From: Paenibacillus sp. YYML68
Lineage (GTDB): Bacteria; Bacillota; Bacilli; Paenibacillales; NBRC-103111
Assembly (NCBI RefSeq): GCF_027923405.1
Contig: NZ_BQYI01000001.1
Location: 4,194,501-4,258,500, forward strand
Length of the DNA stretch: 64,000 nucleotides
Direction of reading: 5' to 3'
Positions within the stretch are counted from its first letter, which is position 1, and the number at the start of each line of letters is the position of its first letter. Of this stretch, positions 9,419 to 19,474 are shown piece after piece. The position numbers were made by a program, and so were the translations under genes. The notes under the pieces are model-generated. The model made no database searches. It saw only the letters and a program-made list of their open reading frames with translations, and had not been told where the DNA came from.

Positions 9419-10918
9419 TTACTTCAAGTAGTTTTCCATCGGGTTCCAGTCGGCAGGGGCGATGAAGATGTCACGGCTCACACTGCTGCCCTTCCCTTTG
9501 TGCTCTGCAAGCTGCTTCTCGATCACTTGATCAACGAGCGCGTCGAATTCCTTCGCAAGCTTGCCATAGTCCTTGTTGCTGATGATCGACAGGTTGATTA
9601 ATTCCTTCACATCTGGCTTCGGCACACCCGCCATAATGGAGGAGAGCAGCTTCTCGCCATCTGGATGTCGATTACCAGGGTTCGGCGCAATCCGCAGATC
9701 CTCATAGGCAAGGTCAAGCAGCTTCTTCGTCATAGGATGAATATCGTAGTCTCGCCATAGGACGGCCGGCAGGTTGGTCGTCTTCGACCAGCCTTGCTGG
9801 AATTCCTTCGTGCTGAAGAACTCGATCACCTTGAACGCTTCCTTCGGGTGCTTCGACTCCGACGTAATGCCGAAGTACGGATCAGCCGCACCGTACACCG
9901 CCTTATAGCCCTTGCGGCCCGTATCTGGCACAGGTGCGGTCGTCATACCGAGCTTCAAGCTCGGATTCAGCTTCATCATCTCATTGGCATAGAAGAACGG
10001 TCCGATGTACATGGCGACCTTACCGGAGGCGAACTGCGTGAATAACGTCTTGCCATCGACCGACTCCCAGCCAGGGACGTATACCTTCTTCGCCGCCATC
10101 TCCTGGAAGAGCTGCACCGCTTCGGTCAAGGCCGGATTGCTCGCGGCGGACTTACCTGTCTTCGTATCGTAGATCAGGTTGCCTTCCGTCACATGCGCAT
10201 CGTGGTAGCGGTCGTTCGCCGTTTCGTACAGCTCGATCACCTGGATATGCGCGGCGTCCTTGCCATTCAAGGAGAATCCGTACACTTGACCCTTCCCTTG
10301 CTTCGTGATGCTCTCCGCCATCGTCGTCAGCTCCGACCATGTTCTCGGCGGCTCGTTATAGCCGAATTGCTTCAGAATGTCGATATTATAATAGAAGGGA
10401 CGGAAGGCCGGCGTGTTCTGCTCCGTATACGGAATCGAGTACAGCTTGCCATCCAGATACAGCCCGCTATGCGGTGTGAAGAAGGTGGACGGGAAGCGCT
10501 GCTTGAACGAATCGGTGACGAACGCATCCAGCGGCTGAATCCAGCCCTTCTCATAGGAGATGCTCATCTTCGTCGGAAGACTCCCGCTCATCCGAATAAT
10601 GTCAGGCGCCTCGTTCGAGGCGAACATTAGCGAGATCGTATTGCCGTACTGATCCGTTGGGACAAACTGCAGATCGACCTTAATATCTGCATGCCTCTGC
10701 ATGAATTGCTTCAGCTGCTCCTTGTAGAACTCCTCTTCCCCGGATACTCCGATGGGGAGCACGACCTTGACCGTCTTGACCGCTTGCTGGAGCTCTCCAG
10801 CCTTCTCAGCGGTCGGAGTAGAGCCTCCGTCTCCTGAACAGCCTGTAACGGCTGCCGCGATCAAGGTGGCTCCTACTGCAGTAATACCAACCTTCGTTGT
10901 GATGGGCCATAGCTTCAT
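9419..10918 (-). CDS. Extracellular sugar-binding lipoprotein (CUT1)
   Basis: A family 1 solute-binding protein of 499 residues, anchored outside the membrane. A signal peptide ends in a lipobox, VTGC, near residue 27, followed by a Gly/Ser/Thr-rich linker. The body shows the usual fold markers (AHIQVIELYETAND, FASGKVAMYIGPFF, KHPKEAFKVIEFFSTKEFQQGW). AAAGGGAGG stands just ahead of the ATG. It is the first gene of the leftward six-gene operon, divergent from the sensor kinase and response regulator that probably control it. The long Paenibacillus-type sequence is typical of plant or algal oligosaccharide uptake. Confidence 0.9.
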   Translation of the reverse strand: MKLWPITTKVGITAVGATLIAAAVTGCSGDGGSTPTAEKAGELQQAVKTVKVVLPIGVSGEEEFYKEQLKQFMQRHADIKVDLQFVPTDQYGNTISLMFASNEAPDIIRMSGSLPTKMSISYEKGWIQPLDAFVTDSFKQRFPSTFFTPHSGLYLDGKLYSIPYTEQNTPAFRPFYYNIDILKQFGYNEPPRTWSELTTMAESITKQGKGQVYGFSLNGKDAAHIQVIELYETANDRYHDAHVTEGNLIYDTKTGKSAASNPALTEAVQLFQEMAAKKVYVPGWESVDGKTLFTQFASGKVAMYIGPFFYANEMMKLNPSLKLGMTTAPVPDTGRKGYKAVYGAADPYFGITSESKHPKEAFKVIEFFSTKEFQQGWSKTTNLPAVLWRDYDIHPMTKKLLDLAYEDLRIAPNPGNRHPDGEKLLSSIMAGVPKPDVKELINLSIISNKDYGKLAKEFDALVDQVIEKQLAEHKGKGSSVSRDIFIAPADWNPMENYLK

Positions 10919-11031
10919 ATGAATGACCTCCCTTTGTGTGATGCTATAATCATTTCACATTTGGTCTGTCGCTGCATATCCCACAATATTACGAACGATA
11001 GCGTCAATTTTTATGAATGTCGGATCGGGAA

Positions 11032-11060
11032 TTGATCCTCGCCCTCTGTGCTTGTATAGT
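11032..11060 (+). promoter_or_regulatory. Sigma-A-type promoter of the two-component operon
   Basis: TTGATC (11032-11037), a 17-base spacer and TATAGT (11055-11060) lie 47 bases before the sensor-kinase start. This is a good match to a housekeeping promoter, found by eye only. Confidence 0.6.
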
Positions 11061-11106
11061 GTGAATCAGAACAGCTGGCATCACCGACGAATAGGAGTGG
11101 AGGAAG

Positions 11107-12876
11107 ATGAGTCGGATCTCTCTATTATGGAATCAGATTGGCTTCAAAATATTTGTAGCGAGCAGCCTCATCCCGTTCGCTGTCGTCTTCGTATTAGGGT
11201 CGATCGCCTACAGCTACTCGATTCAGACCTTAACGAACAATGAGCACGACAAGATCAATGCGCTCGTCAGCCGCACCGATGAGCTCATTAACGATTCCAT
11301 CCTGCAATGGCGCTACGCCTTCAGCAATATGTCCTATGAGCTGACATCCGACGACTTCTCACCCGATGCGCTGCAGACTTGGGCCGATCAGCAGGTATAT
11401 CCTCCTCATTCGCAATGGGCAGCATGGTACCTGCTCACTCCGGACGGCATGAAGTACGCGACGCAGCAGAGGCCGGAGGAATGGAGTGCGCATCACCGCA
11501 GCGTCTACAATGAGACAGTGGACTCCGCAAGAGATCTAGTGCCCACAGGTCCTTACATGAAGGCTCAGCGCGGGGCGACGATGACGATCTCGACGTCTAT
11601 CGTGAGCACCACGGGGCGGATCGGCGTGCTTGCCGCTGAGCTGGACTTAGCTCGGCTCGCAGATGAGCTCACGAAGTGGAACCGAGACCCCGACATCTCG
11701 ATGCTGCTGCTCAACCGAGAGCTGGTCCCGCTCGTTAGCCAGCTGAAGCTGCATCAGCAGGCGTACAATTCATTGCGGCCGGAGCTCAATGAGTGGCTTC
11801 GCTCACGCCCAACAGCCTCCGAGACGATTGCAACCGAGGACAGCCGCTATCTCGCTGTCAAGAGCGCGGTCGGCTTCCAGGACTGGACGCTAGTTTACTT
11901 TACCGAGGAGCAGCATTTCCTGGCGAAGATCCGTGCGCTGCAGCAGGGAACGCTCCTGTTCACCCTTGTGTTCGCGCTCGTCATGCTGCTGTATTCGTAT
12001 CAGCTTGCCCGATATATTAATAAGCCGATCCGTATGCTCGTGCGCCAGACGCAGCATATTCAGAGAGGAAATCTTCAGGCAAGAGTGAGACTGCAGCGAC
12101 GGGATGAATTCCATACGTTGAACGAGGCATTCAATCGTATGCTGGATCGCATTGAAGCATTGATCGAGGAGAAGACACGCATCGAGGTACAGAAGAAGCA
12201 CTTCCAGCTGAAGGCGCTGCAGTATCAGATTAACCCGCACTTTCTGTTCAATACGCTCAATTCGATCACCTCATTGCTCGATCTGAAGCGAACGGAACAG
12301 ATTCCGGTCGTCATCACGTCACTCGTTCGGCTGTTCCAGCATACGCTCAACAAGGACAAGGAGTGGACGACCATTGCGCAGGAGCTGGCTGCGCTACAGC
12401 AATATGTCGAGCTCCAATCGATACGCTATTCCGGTATATTCCGGGTGCAATATATGATTCCACAGGAGCTGTATCGCTATCGCATTCTCCGAATGACACT
12501 CCAGCCGATCGTCGAGAATGCGATCTTCCACGGTATACAGGAGGATCAAGCGGAGCCAGGCCTCATTACCGTCGGCGGCACGCTTCTTGAGGACGGGAGC
12601 CTACTGCTCTATGTAGAGGATAACGGCTGCGGCATGCCGCCTGAAGCTGTGGACAAGCTGCTGTCCCCGCAGGACAGCCCGTCACAGGCTTCGGAGCCCC
12701 GCAAGCGGCTTAGCGGCTTCAACTCAATCGGTCTGCGGAACGTCCATGAACGACTGCAGCTGCATGACGGAGCGGCGTTCGGTCTGCGCATACGTAGCGA
12801 GCTAGGGAAAGGGACTCGAGTAGACATTCGGTATCCCGCTATATTCATCGAGGTCGGAGAGGAGCACACACCATGA
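11107..12876 (+). CDS. Sensor histidine kinase, YesM type
   Basis: A 589-residue membrane sensor kinase. It has a membrane span at ~15-38, an extracellular sensor domain to ~280 and a second span at ~281-300. A HAMP linker follows (NKPIRMLVRQTQHIQRGNL), then a His_kinase domain with NPHFLFN at 376-382 (phosphorylated His378). The ATP-binding part carries IVENAIFHG and EDNGCGM. GGAGGAAG precedes the ATG. It overlaps the response-regulator start by four bases (ATGA), so the two are translationally coupled. Divergence from the sugar/sulfatase operon implies that it senses that substrate or its binding protein. Confidence 0.92.
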   Translation: MSRISLLWNQIGFKIFVASSLIPFAVVFVLGSIAYSYSIQTLTNNEHDKINALVSRTDELINDSILQWRYAFSNMSYELTSDDFSPDALQTWADQQVYPPHSQWAAWYLLTPDGMKYATQQRPEEWSAHHRSVYNETVDSARDLVPTGPYMKAQRGATMTISTSIVSTTGRIGVLAAELDLARLADELTKWNRDPDISMLLLNRELVPLVSQLKLHQQAYNSLRPELNEWLRSRPTASETIATEDSRYLAVKSAVGFQDWTLVYFTEEQHFLAKIRALQQGTLLFTLVFALVMLLYSYQLARYINKPIRMLVRQTQHIQRGNLQARVRLQRRDEFHTLNEAFNRMLDRIEALIEEKTRIEVQKKHFQLKALQYQINPHFLFNTLNSITSLLDLKRTEQIPVVITSLVRLFQHTLNKDKEWTTIAQELAALQQYVELQSIRYSGIFRVQYMIPQELYRYRILRMTLQPIVENAIFHGIQEDQAEPGLITVGGTLLEDGSLLLYVEDNGCGMPPEAVDKLLSPQDSPSQASEPRKRLSGFNSIGLRNVHERLQLHDGAAFGLRIRSELGKGTRVDIRYPAIFIEVGEEHTP

Positions 12877-14162
12877 GTCATGAGCTGAATATGATTATTG
12901 TCGATGATGAGCCGCTGGCTCGGGAGCGACTGATCAGCACCTTCCCCTTCCGCGAGCACGGCTACCAGCTCATCGGTACGGCAGGAGACGGGGAGAAGGC
13001 GCTGCGCATCTGCAGCGAGCAGCCTGTGCACATCGTCATTACCGATATCGTCATGCCCCGTATGGACGGGCTGGAGCTGACGCAGAGACTGAAGGAGCTA
13101 TACCCGCACATTAAGGTCATCCTGTTATCGAACTATCAGGAGTTTGAATTCGCTAGACAGGCTATGCAGTTCGGAGCGATCGGCTATCTCTTGAAGGTCA
13201 CCTCCGACCATCAGGAGCTGCTGGGCTTGCTGGAGCGAGCGAGGCGTGAGATTATGGCGCAGGAGCATAGACAATCGGAGGAGATTCGGCAACGGCACCA
13301 TTATCAGCAGCATCTGGGGGTGCTTCGACAACATTTCTTACAGGAGCTGCTGAATGAAGTCCCGTACTCGGAGCAGGCGATTCATGAGAAATTCGACTAT
13401 ATGGGCATGCCGCGCCCTAGTTATGCGCTGTCCGTCCTGCTCATCCGGATCGATCGATACGACTCTCTCGTCTCGATGTTCCCTCCGAAGGATATCGCAC
13501 TATTGAAATATGCACTGTCCCAGATGGCTGAGGAGCTTGCCCATGCCTACACTCGTGCAAGCGTACTACCCAAGAATGAGCAGGATATCGTACTGCTCTG
13601 TCATTGGAGCGAGGAAGCGGTTCAGTCCGAAGCGATGCGCCAAGCGGTGTCTTCCTTGACAACCAGGATCGAGCAGAGTGTGCGCACGTACTTGCCCTTC
13701 TCGGTCACGGTAGTTGCGGACAGCAGCTATTCCGTTGTAGCGAAGAATGGCTTCGCAGCGGCCGTCCATCATGCGGTGGAGGCAGCGGAGTCCGTGCTCG
13801 CCAGTCACACGATGCCGGACGCCCTGATCACTGAGCCGATTGCCCGTGAGGATATGCAGCGTGCGCTCGATTACATCTCCGAGCACTACAACGAAGCGCT
13901 GTCGCTCACTGACGTCTGCGAGCAGATCGGCATCAGCCCCAGCTATTTCAGCCATCTGTTCAAGAAGGTCGTCGGGTTCAACTTCTCGGAATATTTGACC
14001 ATCTACCGTGTTCAGCAGGCGAAGCTGTTGCTCACCGATACGTCGATGCAGGTTCAGGATATTGCGAGGAGTGTGGGGATTCCGGATTATAAATATTTCT
14101 CGAAAATTTTCCGTAAATACGCCCATGTGGCGCCTACTGAATTCCGCAATCGGTCGGAGTAA
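12873..14162 (+). CDS. AraC-type response regulator, YesN type
   Basis: 429 residues. The receiver domain (1-~120) has DDE at 11-13 and the phospho-acceptor Asp58 in ITDIVMPRMDG. A variable middle section follows. Two AraC helix-turn-helix motifs (SLTDVCEQIGISPSYFSHLFKK and VQDIARSVGIPDYKYFSKIFRK) end the protein. It forms an operon with the sensor kinase and probably activates the divergent binding-protein promoter. Confidence 0.92.
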   Translation: MSHELNMIIVDDEPLARERLISTFPFREHGYQLIGTAGDGEKALRICSEQPVHIVITDIVMPRMDGLELTQRLKELYPHIKVILLSNYQEFEFARQAMQFGAIGYLLKVTSDHQELLGLLERARREIMAQEHRQSEEIRQRHHYQQHLGVLRQHFLQELLNEVPYSEQAIHEKFDYMGMPRPSYALSVLLIRIDRYDSLVSMFPPKDIALLKYALSQMAEELAHAYTRASVLPKNEQDIVLLCHWSEEAVQSEAMRQAVSSLTTRIEQSVRTYLPFSVTVVADSSYSVVAKNGFAAAVHHAVEAAESVLASHTMPDALITEPIAREDMQRALDYISEHYNEALSLTDVCEQIGISPSYFSHLFKKVVGFNFSEYLTIYRVQQAKLLLTDTSMQVQDIARSVGIPDYKYFSKIFRKYAHVAPTEFRNRSE

Positions 14163-14175
14163 ATGTGGCAATGGC

Positions 14176-14211
14176 AAAAAGCGGCCCCGGAGCACTCCGG
14201 TAGGCCGCTTG
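14176..14211 (-). terminator. Terminator between convergent response regulator and pckA
   Basis: A long GC-rich stem (AAGCGGCC-CCGGA, loop GCAC, TCCGG-TA-GGCCGCTT) lies between two convergent genes. On the minus strand it runs into TTTTTGCC, so it terminates pckA best. It may also work for the rightward operon. Confidence 0.75.
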
Positions 14212-14251
14212 TTCAACTCACGCTTCGTATACCTCGTACTCGGCATCCCAC

Positions 14252-15841
14252 CTACCCACTCACCCTCGGCCCGGCCGCCCGAATATTGTCAGCCACGTCT
14301 GAGAACTTCTCGAAGTTGCGGCTGAACTGCTGGGCCAGCTCTTGAGCCGCCGCCTCATACGCCTTGGCATCCGGCCACGTATGGCGCGGGACGAGCACTT
14401 CATTCGGTACACCCGGGATATAATCGGGTACGAGAACGCCGAAGATCGGGTCGGCTGTCACGGTCACATCCGCCAGAGCTCCAGCCAGCGCAGCCTTCAC
14501 CATCGCCCGCGTGTAGCTGAGCTTCATACGGCTGCCCGTGCCATAGGGACCACTCGTCCAGCCAGTGTTTACCAGATACACCTGCGCGCGATGCTCATCA
14601 AGACGCTGACCGAGCAGCTCCGCATAGACGGTCGGCTGAAGCGGCAGGAACGGCGCTCCGAAGCAGGTCGAGAACGTGGCTACCGGCTGCGTCACCCCGC
14701 GCTCAGTGCCAGCGAGCTTCGACGTATAGCCAGACAAGAAGTAGTACATCGCCTGCTCCTTCGTCAGCCTTGCGATCGGGGGCAGCACCCCCGACGCGTC
14801 AGCAGTGAGGAAGATAATCGTCTTCGGATGACCGCCTACGCCGGGAATCATCGCGTTCGGAATGAAGTCGATCGGATACGCTGCGCGCGTATTCTCCGTC
14901 AACGTCTTGTCAGCATAATCCGGTACGTGCGTCTTGCTATCCAGCACGACGTTCTCGAGCACGGTGCCGAACCGAATCGCCTGCCAGATCTCGGGCTCCT
15001 TCTCAGGCGCTAGGTCGGCGCACTTCGCGTAGCAGCCTCCCTCGAAGTTGAATACGCCCTGCGGTGACCAGCCGTGCTCGTCATCCCCGATCAGGCTCCG
15101 GTTCGGGTCGGCCGACAGCGTCGTCTTCCCTGTGCCTGACAAGCCGAAGAACAACGCCGTGTCACCATCCGCTCCGATATTCGCCGAGCAGTGCATCGGG
15201 AAGACGTCCTGGAACGGTAGCAAATAGTTCAACACGCTGAATATCGATTTCTTCATCTCGCCCGCATATTCCGTGCCGCCGATCAGCACCACCCGCTCCT
15301 CGAACGAGATCGCCACGACGACCTCCGAGTTCGTTCCGTCCTCTGCCGGGTCCGCCTTGAAGCCGGGAGCGGATATAACCGTGAACGCAGGCTTGTGCGA
15401 GCGGAGTTCCTCCTGCATCGGCTTAATGAACAGCTGCTGCGCGAACAGATTGTGCCACGCATATTCACTCACGACGCGGACCGGCAGCCTATAGGCGGCA
15501 TCGGCTCCGGCATAGCCGTCGAATACGAACAGCTCCCGCTGCTCCAAATATTGAAGCGCTTTCCGATATAACCGTCCGAATTGCTCCGTCGTCATCGGCT
15601 GATTCGTGCTTCCCCATGCGACATGAGATGCTGTTATCGAGTCACGAACGATGTATTTATCCTTAGGAGAGCGTCCGGTATAGGTACCCGTCGTCACTTG
15701 AAGCGCACCGGAATCGGTTAAGCTTCCTTCCCGACGATACAAGGCGGCCTCGATCAACTGCGGAACGCTTAGCTGAATAGAAGCACGGTCCGAGCGAATG
15801 ATGTGATCCAGCGTCAATCCGTTAGCATGCCTCAAGCTCAT
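14252..15841 (-). CDS. pckA: Phosphoenolpyruvate carboxykinase (ATP)
   Basis: The first step of gluconeogenesis: oxaloacetate plus ATP to phosphoenolpyruvate, CO2 and ADP, in the cytoplasm. The nucleotide-binding signature [15 protein letters not shown] and the second kinase motif IGDDEHGW are intact, as is the N-terminal TGRSPKDK segment. Two ATGs lie two codons apart. AAGGAGAG touches the first (15847) but stands eight bases from the second (15841), so I choose the second, giving 529 residues, close to the Bacillus enzyme. The gene stands alone, with an AT-rich upstream region shared with a divergent secreted-protein gene. Confidence 0.96.
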   Translation of the reverse strand: MSLRHANGLTLDHIIRSDRASIQLSVPQLIEAALYRREGSLTDSGALQVTTGTYTGRSPKDKYIVRDSITASHVAWGSTNQPMTTEQFGRLYRKALQYLEQRELFVFDGYAGADAAYRLPVRVVSEYAWHNLFAQQLFIKPMQEELRSHKPAFTVISAPGFKADPAEDGTNSEVVVAISFEERVVLIGGTEYAGEMKKSIFSVLNYLLPFQDVFPMHCSANIGADGDTALFFGLSGTGKTTLSADPNRSLIGDDEHGWSPQGVFNFEGGCYAKCADLAPEKEPEIWQAIRFGTVLENVVLDSKTHVPDYADKTLTENTRAAYPIDFIPNAMIPGVGGHPKTIIFLTADASGVLPPIARLTKEQAMYYFLSGYTSKLAGTERGVTQPVATFSTCFGAPFLPLQPTVYAELLGQRLDEHRAQVYLVNTGWTSGPYGTGSRMKLSYTRAMVKAALAGALADVTVTADPIFGVLVPDYIPGVPNEVLVPRHTWPDAKAYEAAAQELAQQFSRNFEKFSDVADNIRAAGPRVSG

Positions 15842-15847
15842 GGTCAT

Positions 15848-16174
15848 CTCTCCTTGTTCGTGAAATGGTAGTGAAACCAGCCAATTTAATAGTGTGTCTT
15901 ATTTATAAATAATGTATAACATATAAAGACTCAGCTTTACAATAAATTGATTGATATTGGTCATATAAATCATTGTGATCACGAGAGTTTGCGACATTTC
16001 GTGTAATCCAACACCTCTATTATATAAATTTTGTAAATAAAAGTTTTTTACTGTAAATTACTCTATACAATTTATGGGATATAATGGTATAGTTTGTTAT
16101 AGATCGCTGGCCAGCATCTACCGGAAGCTCATTCCTTTCCGATAAGTTCATTTCCAATTGAGGAGGATTTACCG
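15848..16174. promoter_or_regulatory. AT-rich divergent control region
   Basis: No gene is visible in these 327 bases between pckA and the secreted-protein gene. TATAAT at 16080-16085 is a plausible -10 for the rightward gene, though no good -35 stands 17 bases before it. GAGGAGG at about 16160 is the ribosome site of that gene. I see no clear catabolite or riboswitch signature. Confidence 0.4.
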
Positions 16175-16624
16175 ATGTTCACACGTAAATTTCTAAAATT
16201 AACTGGAGTAACACTTATCGCCTCCATGCTTGCTGCATCCTCCGCGCTCGCGATGCCTGCCGAGCAAGATATTCTTGAGCCTGCGAACAACGCCGAATCG
16301 ACGACGTACCAGATGTCCCAGAACGTGTGGACCTCTTATATTCAATACAGCAGCGACATCGACTTCATCACCTTCGTCTCGCCGAAGACGATGAACCAAG
16401 AGATGTGGTTCCTCCCGCCCTACGGCAAAAACTATGCGATCGGCATCTACGAGTACGGCAGTGGCACTCCGCTCGCGTACAAGCAGTCCTACGGCAACTA
16501 TGTGACGATGAACGCTAATCTCGTTGCTGGCAAAAAGTACACGGTGCTCGTCTTCCCGATTGGCGGAACGTACGATACAGAGACGCCTTACTACATCGGA
16601 TTCCCATACTTATTCCCGTACTAA
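16175..16624 (+). CDS. Small secreted protein, possible PPC-like beta domain
   Basis: 149 residues. It has a clear signal peptide (MFTRKFLKLTG then a hydrophobic core, cleavage near SSALA-MPA). The mature part begins EPANNAESTTYQMSQ and continues with SDIDFITFVSP. This resembles pre-peptidase C-terminal (PPC) domains, which open with EPN(D)..A..A and carry a DxDxF strand. No catalytic motif is visible. GAGGAGG lies eight bases before the ATG. A hairpin follows the gene. Function is unknown; it may bind the cell surface or carbohydrate. Confidence 0.7.
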   Translation: MFTRKFLKLTGVTLIASMLAASSALAMPAEQDILEPANNAESTTYQMSQNVWTSYIQYSSDIDFITFVSPKTMNQEMWFLPPYGKNYAIGIYEYGSGTPLAYKQSYGNYVTMNANLVAGKKYTVLVFPIGGTYDTETPYYIGFPYLFPY

Positions 16625-16667
16625 GCGAAGCAACCGATTCATCACTGCTTCTAGCACCAACCCAAAT

Positions 16668-16693
16668 AGGCTGCCGGGTCGCTCCGGCAGCCT
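16668..16693 (+). terminator. Hairpin after the secreted-protein gene
   Basis: AGGCTGCCGG and CCGGCAGCCTG flank a six-base loop about 45 bases past the stop. The following T-run is weak, so its strength is uncertain. Confidence 0.5.
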
Positions 16694-16731
16694 GTCGTTC
16701 ATCCGCTAATAAGTCGGACCTTCTTGTACCC

Positions 16732-16857
16732 TTACACCAATACCGTACGGGAGACGATAACCAGCAGGATGAACAATACCAGGATCGCACCTGTCGACGT
16801 CCACATACCTGCACCCGCACCTACTCCAGCACCTACACCTGCACCTGCATATGCCAT
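16732..16857 (-). CDS. YjcZ-family tiny sporulation protein
   Basis: A 41-residue protein. Its first ~17 residues are Ala/Gly/Val repeats (MAYAGAGVGAGVG...). One membrane helix follows (GAILVLFILLVIVS), then a short tail. The Gly-rich head plus FILLVIV helix is the signature of the YjcZ small sporulation proteins of Bacilli, whose role is unclear. GGAG precedes the ATG at a suitable distance. It lies between the secreted-protein hairpin and the helicase gene. Confidence 0.7.
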   Translation of the reverse strand: MAYAGAGVGAGVGAGAGMWTSTGAILVLFILLVIVSRTVLV

Positions 16858-16994
16858 GAATATCACGCTCCATTATAGATTTGTGAAAGTCACAGCGTCT
16901 GCTGCACTTCCTGATATCACTATATGTCGCGCTGTCCGCATCGGTAAGGGCGAATGTCTCGTAAGCGGTATGCTCGTTCATCCTGTCACAGCGT

Positions 16995-19226
16995 TCAACC
17001 TGACACAGCCATTGATGACACGTCCGTCTCAGCAGACTCGAGCAGCCCCATCTCCAGACACGTCTCGATGAGCAGCACCTTCACCCCGGCAGGAAACTGC
17101 ACATACACCCGGTCCACGGTACGCTTCTCAATCGAGCCGATCCCGAATACGCGATGCTTCACCCGCTTGCCCGGCGCCAGCTCGGCGAGCTCGCGTATCG
17201 CATTCGGGTTACGCTGAACAGACTCCTTGCTAAACACTTGCCTCGATTTCAGACTCGTCTGTGACTTCGGCTCTGGATTCATAATACGGCGCACATCCGC
17301 GACGAACTCGGACTCCACCGTCTTCTCCCCATCGCGCTGGCTGTACGTGATCAGCTCGAGACACTTCTTCGCACGCGTCATGCCGACATAGAACAGCCGA
17401 GTGGCCTCCTCGAGCAGCGCCTTGCTCTCCTTCGCCTTCACATCGTCCTTGGACGGCAGGATGCCGTCGATCAGATCTATCATATACACCTGCTCGAACT
17501 CCAGCCCCTTCGCACTATGGAGCGTTGAGAACGTCACCGCGTTCTGCCCCTTACGATGTCTCGCTCCCCGCAGCACAGACTCCAGATATTTCAGCCTCGC
17601 GGCAAAATCCTCCATCGTCGCAAGTGAATCCGCAATCTCCTCCAGCGTGTTCAGTATGCCGATCAGGTACTCCTTGCGGAAGCCGAGACGGTCGCACATC
17701 TTCTCGATCGCCTTCTCGTAGCCGAGTCGGCTGCGAATCACCTTGATCGCCTGCTGTGGCGGCATCCCCTTCATCTCGCGCAGCGTATCTCGACACTCCT
17801 CGATCAGCTTCACCTGGTAATCGTGCAGCTTCACATGCTGCAGCAGGTTGTCGAACACCGACTCATTGTTCTGAATCTGCTTGACCGCCGCCATCTGCTG
17901 CTTGCTAATGTAACCGCTCAGCTTCAGATGAATTTTCTCCAGCAGCTCTGTCCGCTTATCCGTGAACGTCATCCGCATGAAGTTCAAGATGTCCTCCACC
18001 ACCCAGTGGGAGAAAAACCGGTTATCCGCATCCTTCATATAGAAGGGAATGCCCGCGCGATCAAATTCGTTCATCAATCCGATCGACGACGAATTGTTCC
18101 GATACAGCACCGCGATCTCCGACAGCCTGCTGCACTTCTGAATCTGCTGCACCACATACTTCGCCTGCAGCTTGTAATCGGCCAAGCTCCGAATCGATAT
18201 CGGCTCGTGCTTGCCATTCAGCGTGAACATGCTCTTATCGTACCGATCCTGATTGCGCTTGATGAACTGCGCCGCGACGTGTACGATGTCTTGGGTCGAG
18301 CGGTAATTCTGCTCCATATAGAGGATCGTCGCCTGCGGGTACACCTGCTTGAACTCGAGCAAGTAGGACGGCTCGGCACCGCGCCAGCTGTAGATCGACT
18401 GGTCGTCATCGGCCACGACGCACAGGTTGCCGTGCTGCCGCGCGAGCTTCTCGATGATCGCATGCTGCACGAGCGACGTATCCTGACTCTCGTCGGTCAG
18501 CACATAATCGTACCTGCGCTGGTATTTGCGCAGCAGCTCCGGCTGCTCCTCCAACACCGTATGGCCGATCGTCAGCATATCGTCGAAGTCGATGAGCAGG
18601 TTCGCAGTTCCCGAACGCTTGTACGCCTCATATTCATCTAGAATGCGCACCGCATGCGGGACGCTGCACGGGACGAGCTCCCAGCGATCGCGTGGCAGCA
18701 GTTTATTTTTCACATAGCTGATATAGGTCGTCAGCTCGTCCATCTGATCATCGGTGATGGTATCTCCAGTGATCGAGGCGAACAGCTTACGTAGAATAAG
18801 CTTCTTGTGCAAGGGCGGATTCGCATCCCAGTCGATCGTCTCCTGATCCTCGAGGTCCAGCTCCCCCTCAATGATCTGATAGGCCGTCCCCGTCCGGCGG
18901 TAATGCTCACGCATCACCTCATACGCCAGACTATGTATCGTCGAGAACTGCACAGGTGGCAGCTGCGGGAAGAAGCGCTCGTATCGCGCCTTCATATCTG
19001 AGGCCGCAGCCCGGCTGAACGTCACCGCCTTAATGCGCGAAGGGTGTATTCCCTTCACCTCGATCAAGGCGCCGATGCGCATGATCAGCGTCGTCGTCTT
19101 CCCCGAGCCGGGGGAAGCGAGCAGCAGCAGCGGTCCTTCGGTCTGCAGCACCGCCTGCTTCTGCACATCATTAAGGCTAACGCCGAGCTCCTGCTTTTTC
19201 CGTTCCAAAAAATGATCCATCTCCAT
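16995..19226 (-). CDS. UvrD/PcrA-like superfamily 1 DNA helicase
   Basis: An ATP-driven 3'-5' DNA helicase for repair or recombination, 743 residues from the chosen start. Motifs in order: Walker A ASPGSGKTTTL, VTFSRAAA, DESQD (II), DDDQSIYSWRGAEP (III), QNYRST (IV), STLHSAKGLEF (V) and YVGMTRAKK (VI). The last ~45 residues (KHRVFGIGSIEKRTVDRVYVQF...) match the Tudor-like tail of UvrD/PcrA, which contacts RNA polymerase. An upstream in-frame ATG at 19340 is poorly placed; the ATG at 19226 has GGAGG nine bases ahead. It is not the main PcrA by context (no ligase gene), so it is probably a UvrD paralogue. Confidence 0.9.
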   Translation of the reverse strand: MEMDHFLERKKQELGVSLNDVQKQAVLQTEGPLLLLASPGSGKTTTLIMRIGALIEVKGIHPSRIKAVTFSRAAASDMKARYERFFPQLPPVQFSTIHSLAYEVMREHYRRTGTAYQIIEGELDLEDQETIDWDANPPLHKKLILRKLFASITGDTITDDQMDELTTYISYVKNKLLPRDRWELVPCSVPHAVRILDEYEAYKRSGTANLLIDFDDMLTIGHTVLEEQPELLRKYQRRYDYVLTDESQDTSLVQHAIIEKLARQHGNLCVVADDDQSIYSWRGAEPSYLLEFKQVYPQATILYMEQNYRSTQDIVHVAAQFIKRNQDRYDKSMFTLNGKHEPISIRSLADYKLQAKYVVQQIQKCSRLSEIAVLYRNNSSSIGLMNEFDRAGIPFYMKDADNRFFSHWVVEDILNFMRMTFTDKRTELLEKIHLKLSGYISKQQMAAVKQIQNNESVFDNLLQHVKLHDYQVKLIEECRDTLREMKGMPPQQAIKVIRSRLGYEKAIEKMCDRLGFRKEYLIGILNTLEEIADSLATMEDFAARLKYLESVLRGARHRKGQNAVTFSTLHSAKGLEFEQVYMIDLIDGILPSKDDVKAKESKALLEEATRLFYVGMTRAKKCLELITYSQRDGEKTVESEFVADVRRIMNPEPKSQTSLKSRQVFSKESVQRNPNAIRELAELAPGKRVKHRVFGIGSIEKRTVDRVYVQFPAGVKVLLIETCLEMGLLESAETDVSSMAVSG

Positions 19227-19474
19227 ACGGTCAAGCCTCCATACGACCAAAGCTTCTGTCATTATAGCACAGGGCGACCAGTCATTATGCAGGAGGAAAA
19301 AAGTAGAAGAGATTGACGCGCCGCTTCTCTCCCTTTCCAAATAACAAATAGAAGGAATATGTCAATTCGTGTCGAAGTATCTACATACGTAATCAAATTT
19401 CCGCTTGTCTGGGGCTGATTCGCATATACTACTACATCATCTATGACTTAGTTCCATTTGCCTTCTTAACGTAT

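Noticed and set aside
10945-10950. TATAAT on the plus strand upstream of the sensor kinase
   Set aside because: No -35 at a suitable distance; the TTGATC/TATAGT pair at 11032-11060 is better placed.
16724-17071. 115-codon rightward frame rich in Pro-Ala repeats
   Set aside because: It is the antisense of the Ala/Gly-rich YjcZ-type gene and overlaps the end of the helicase gene.
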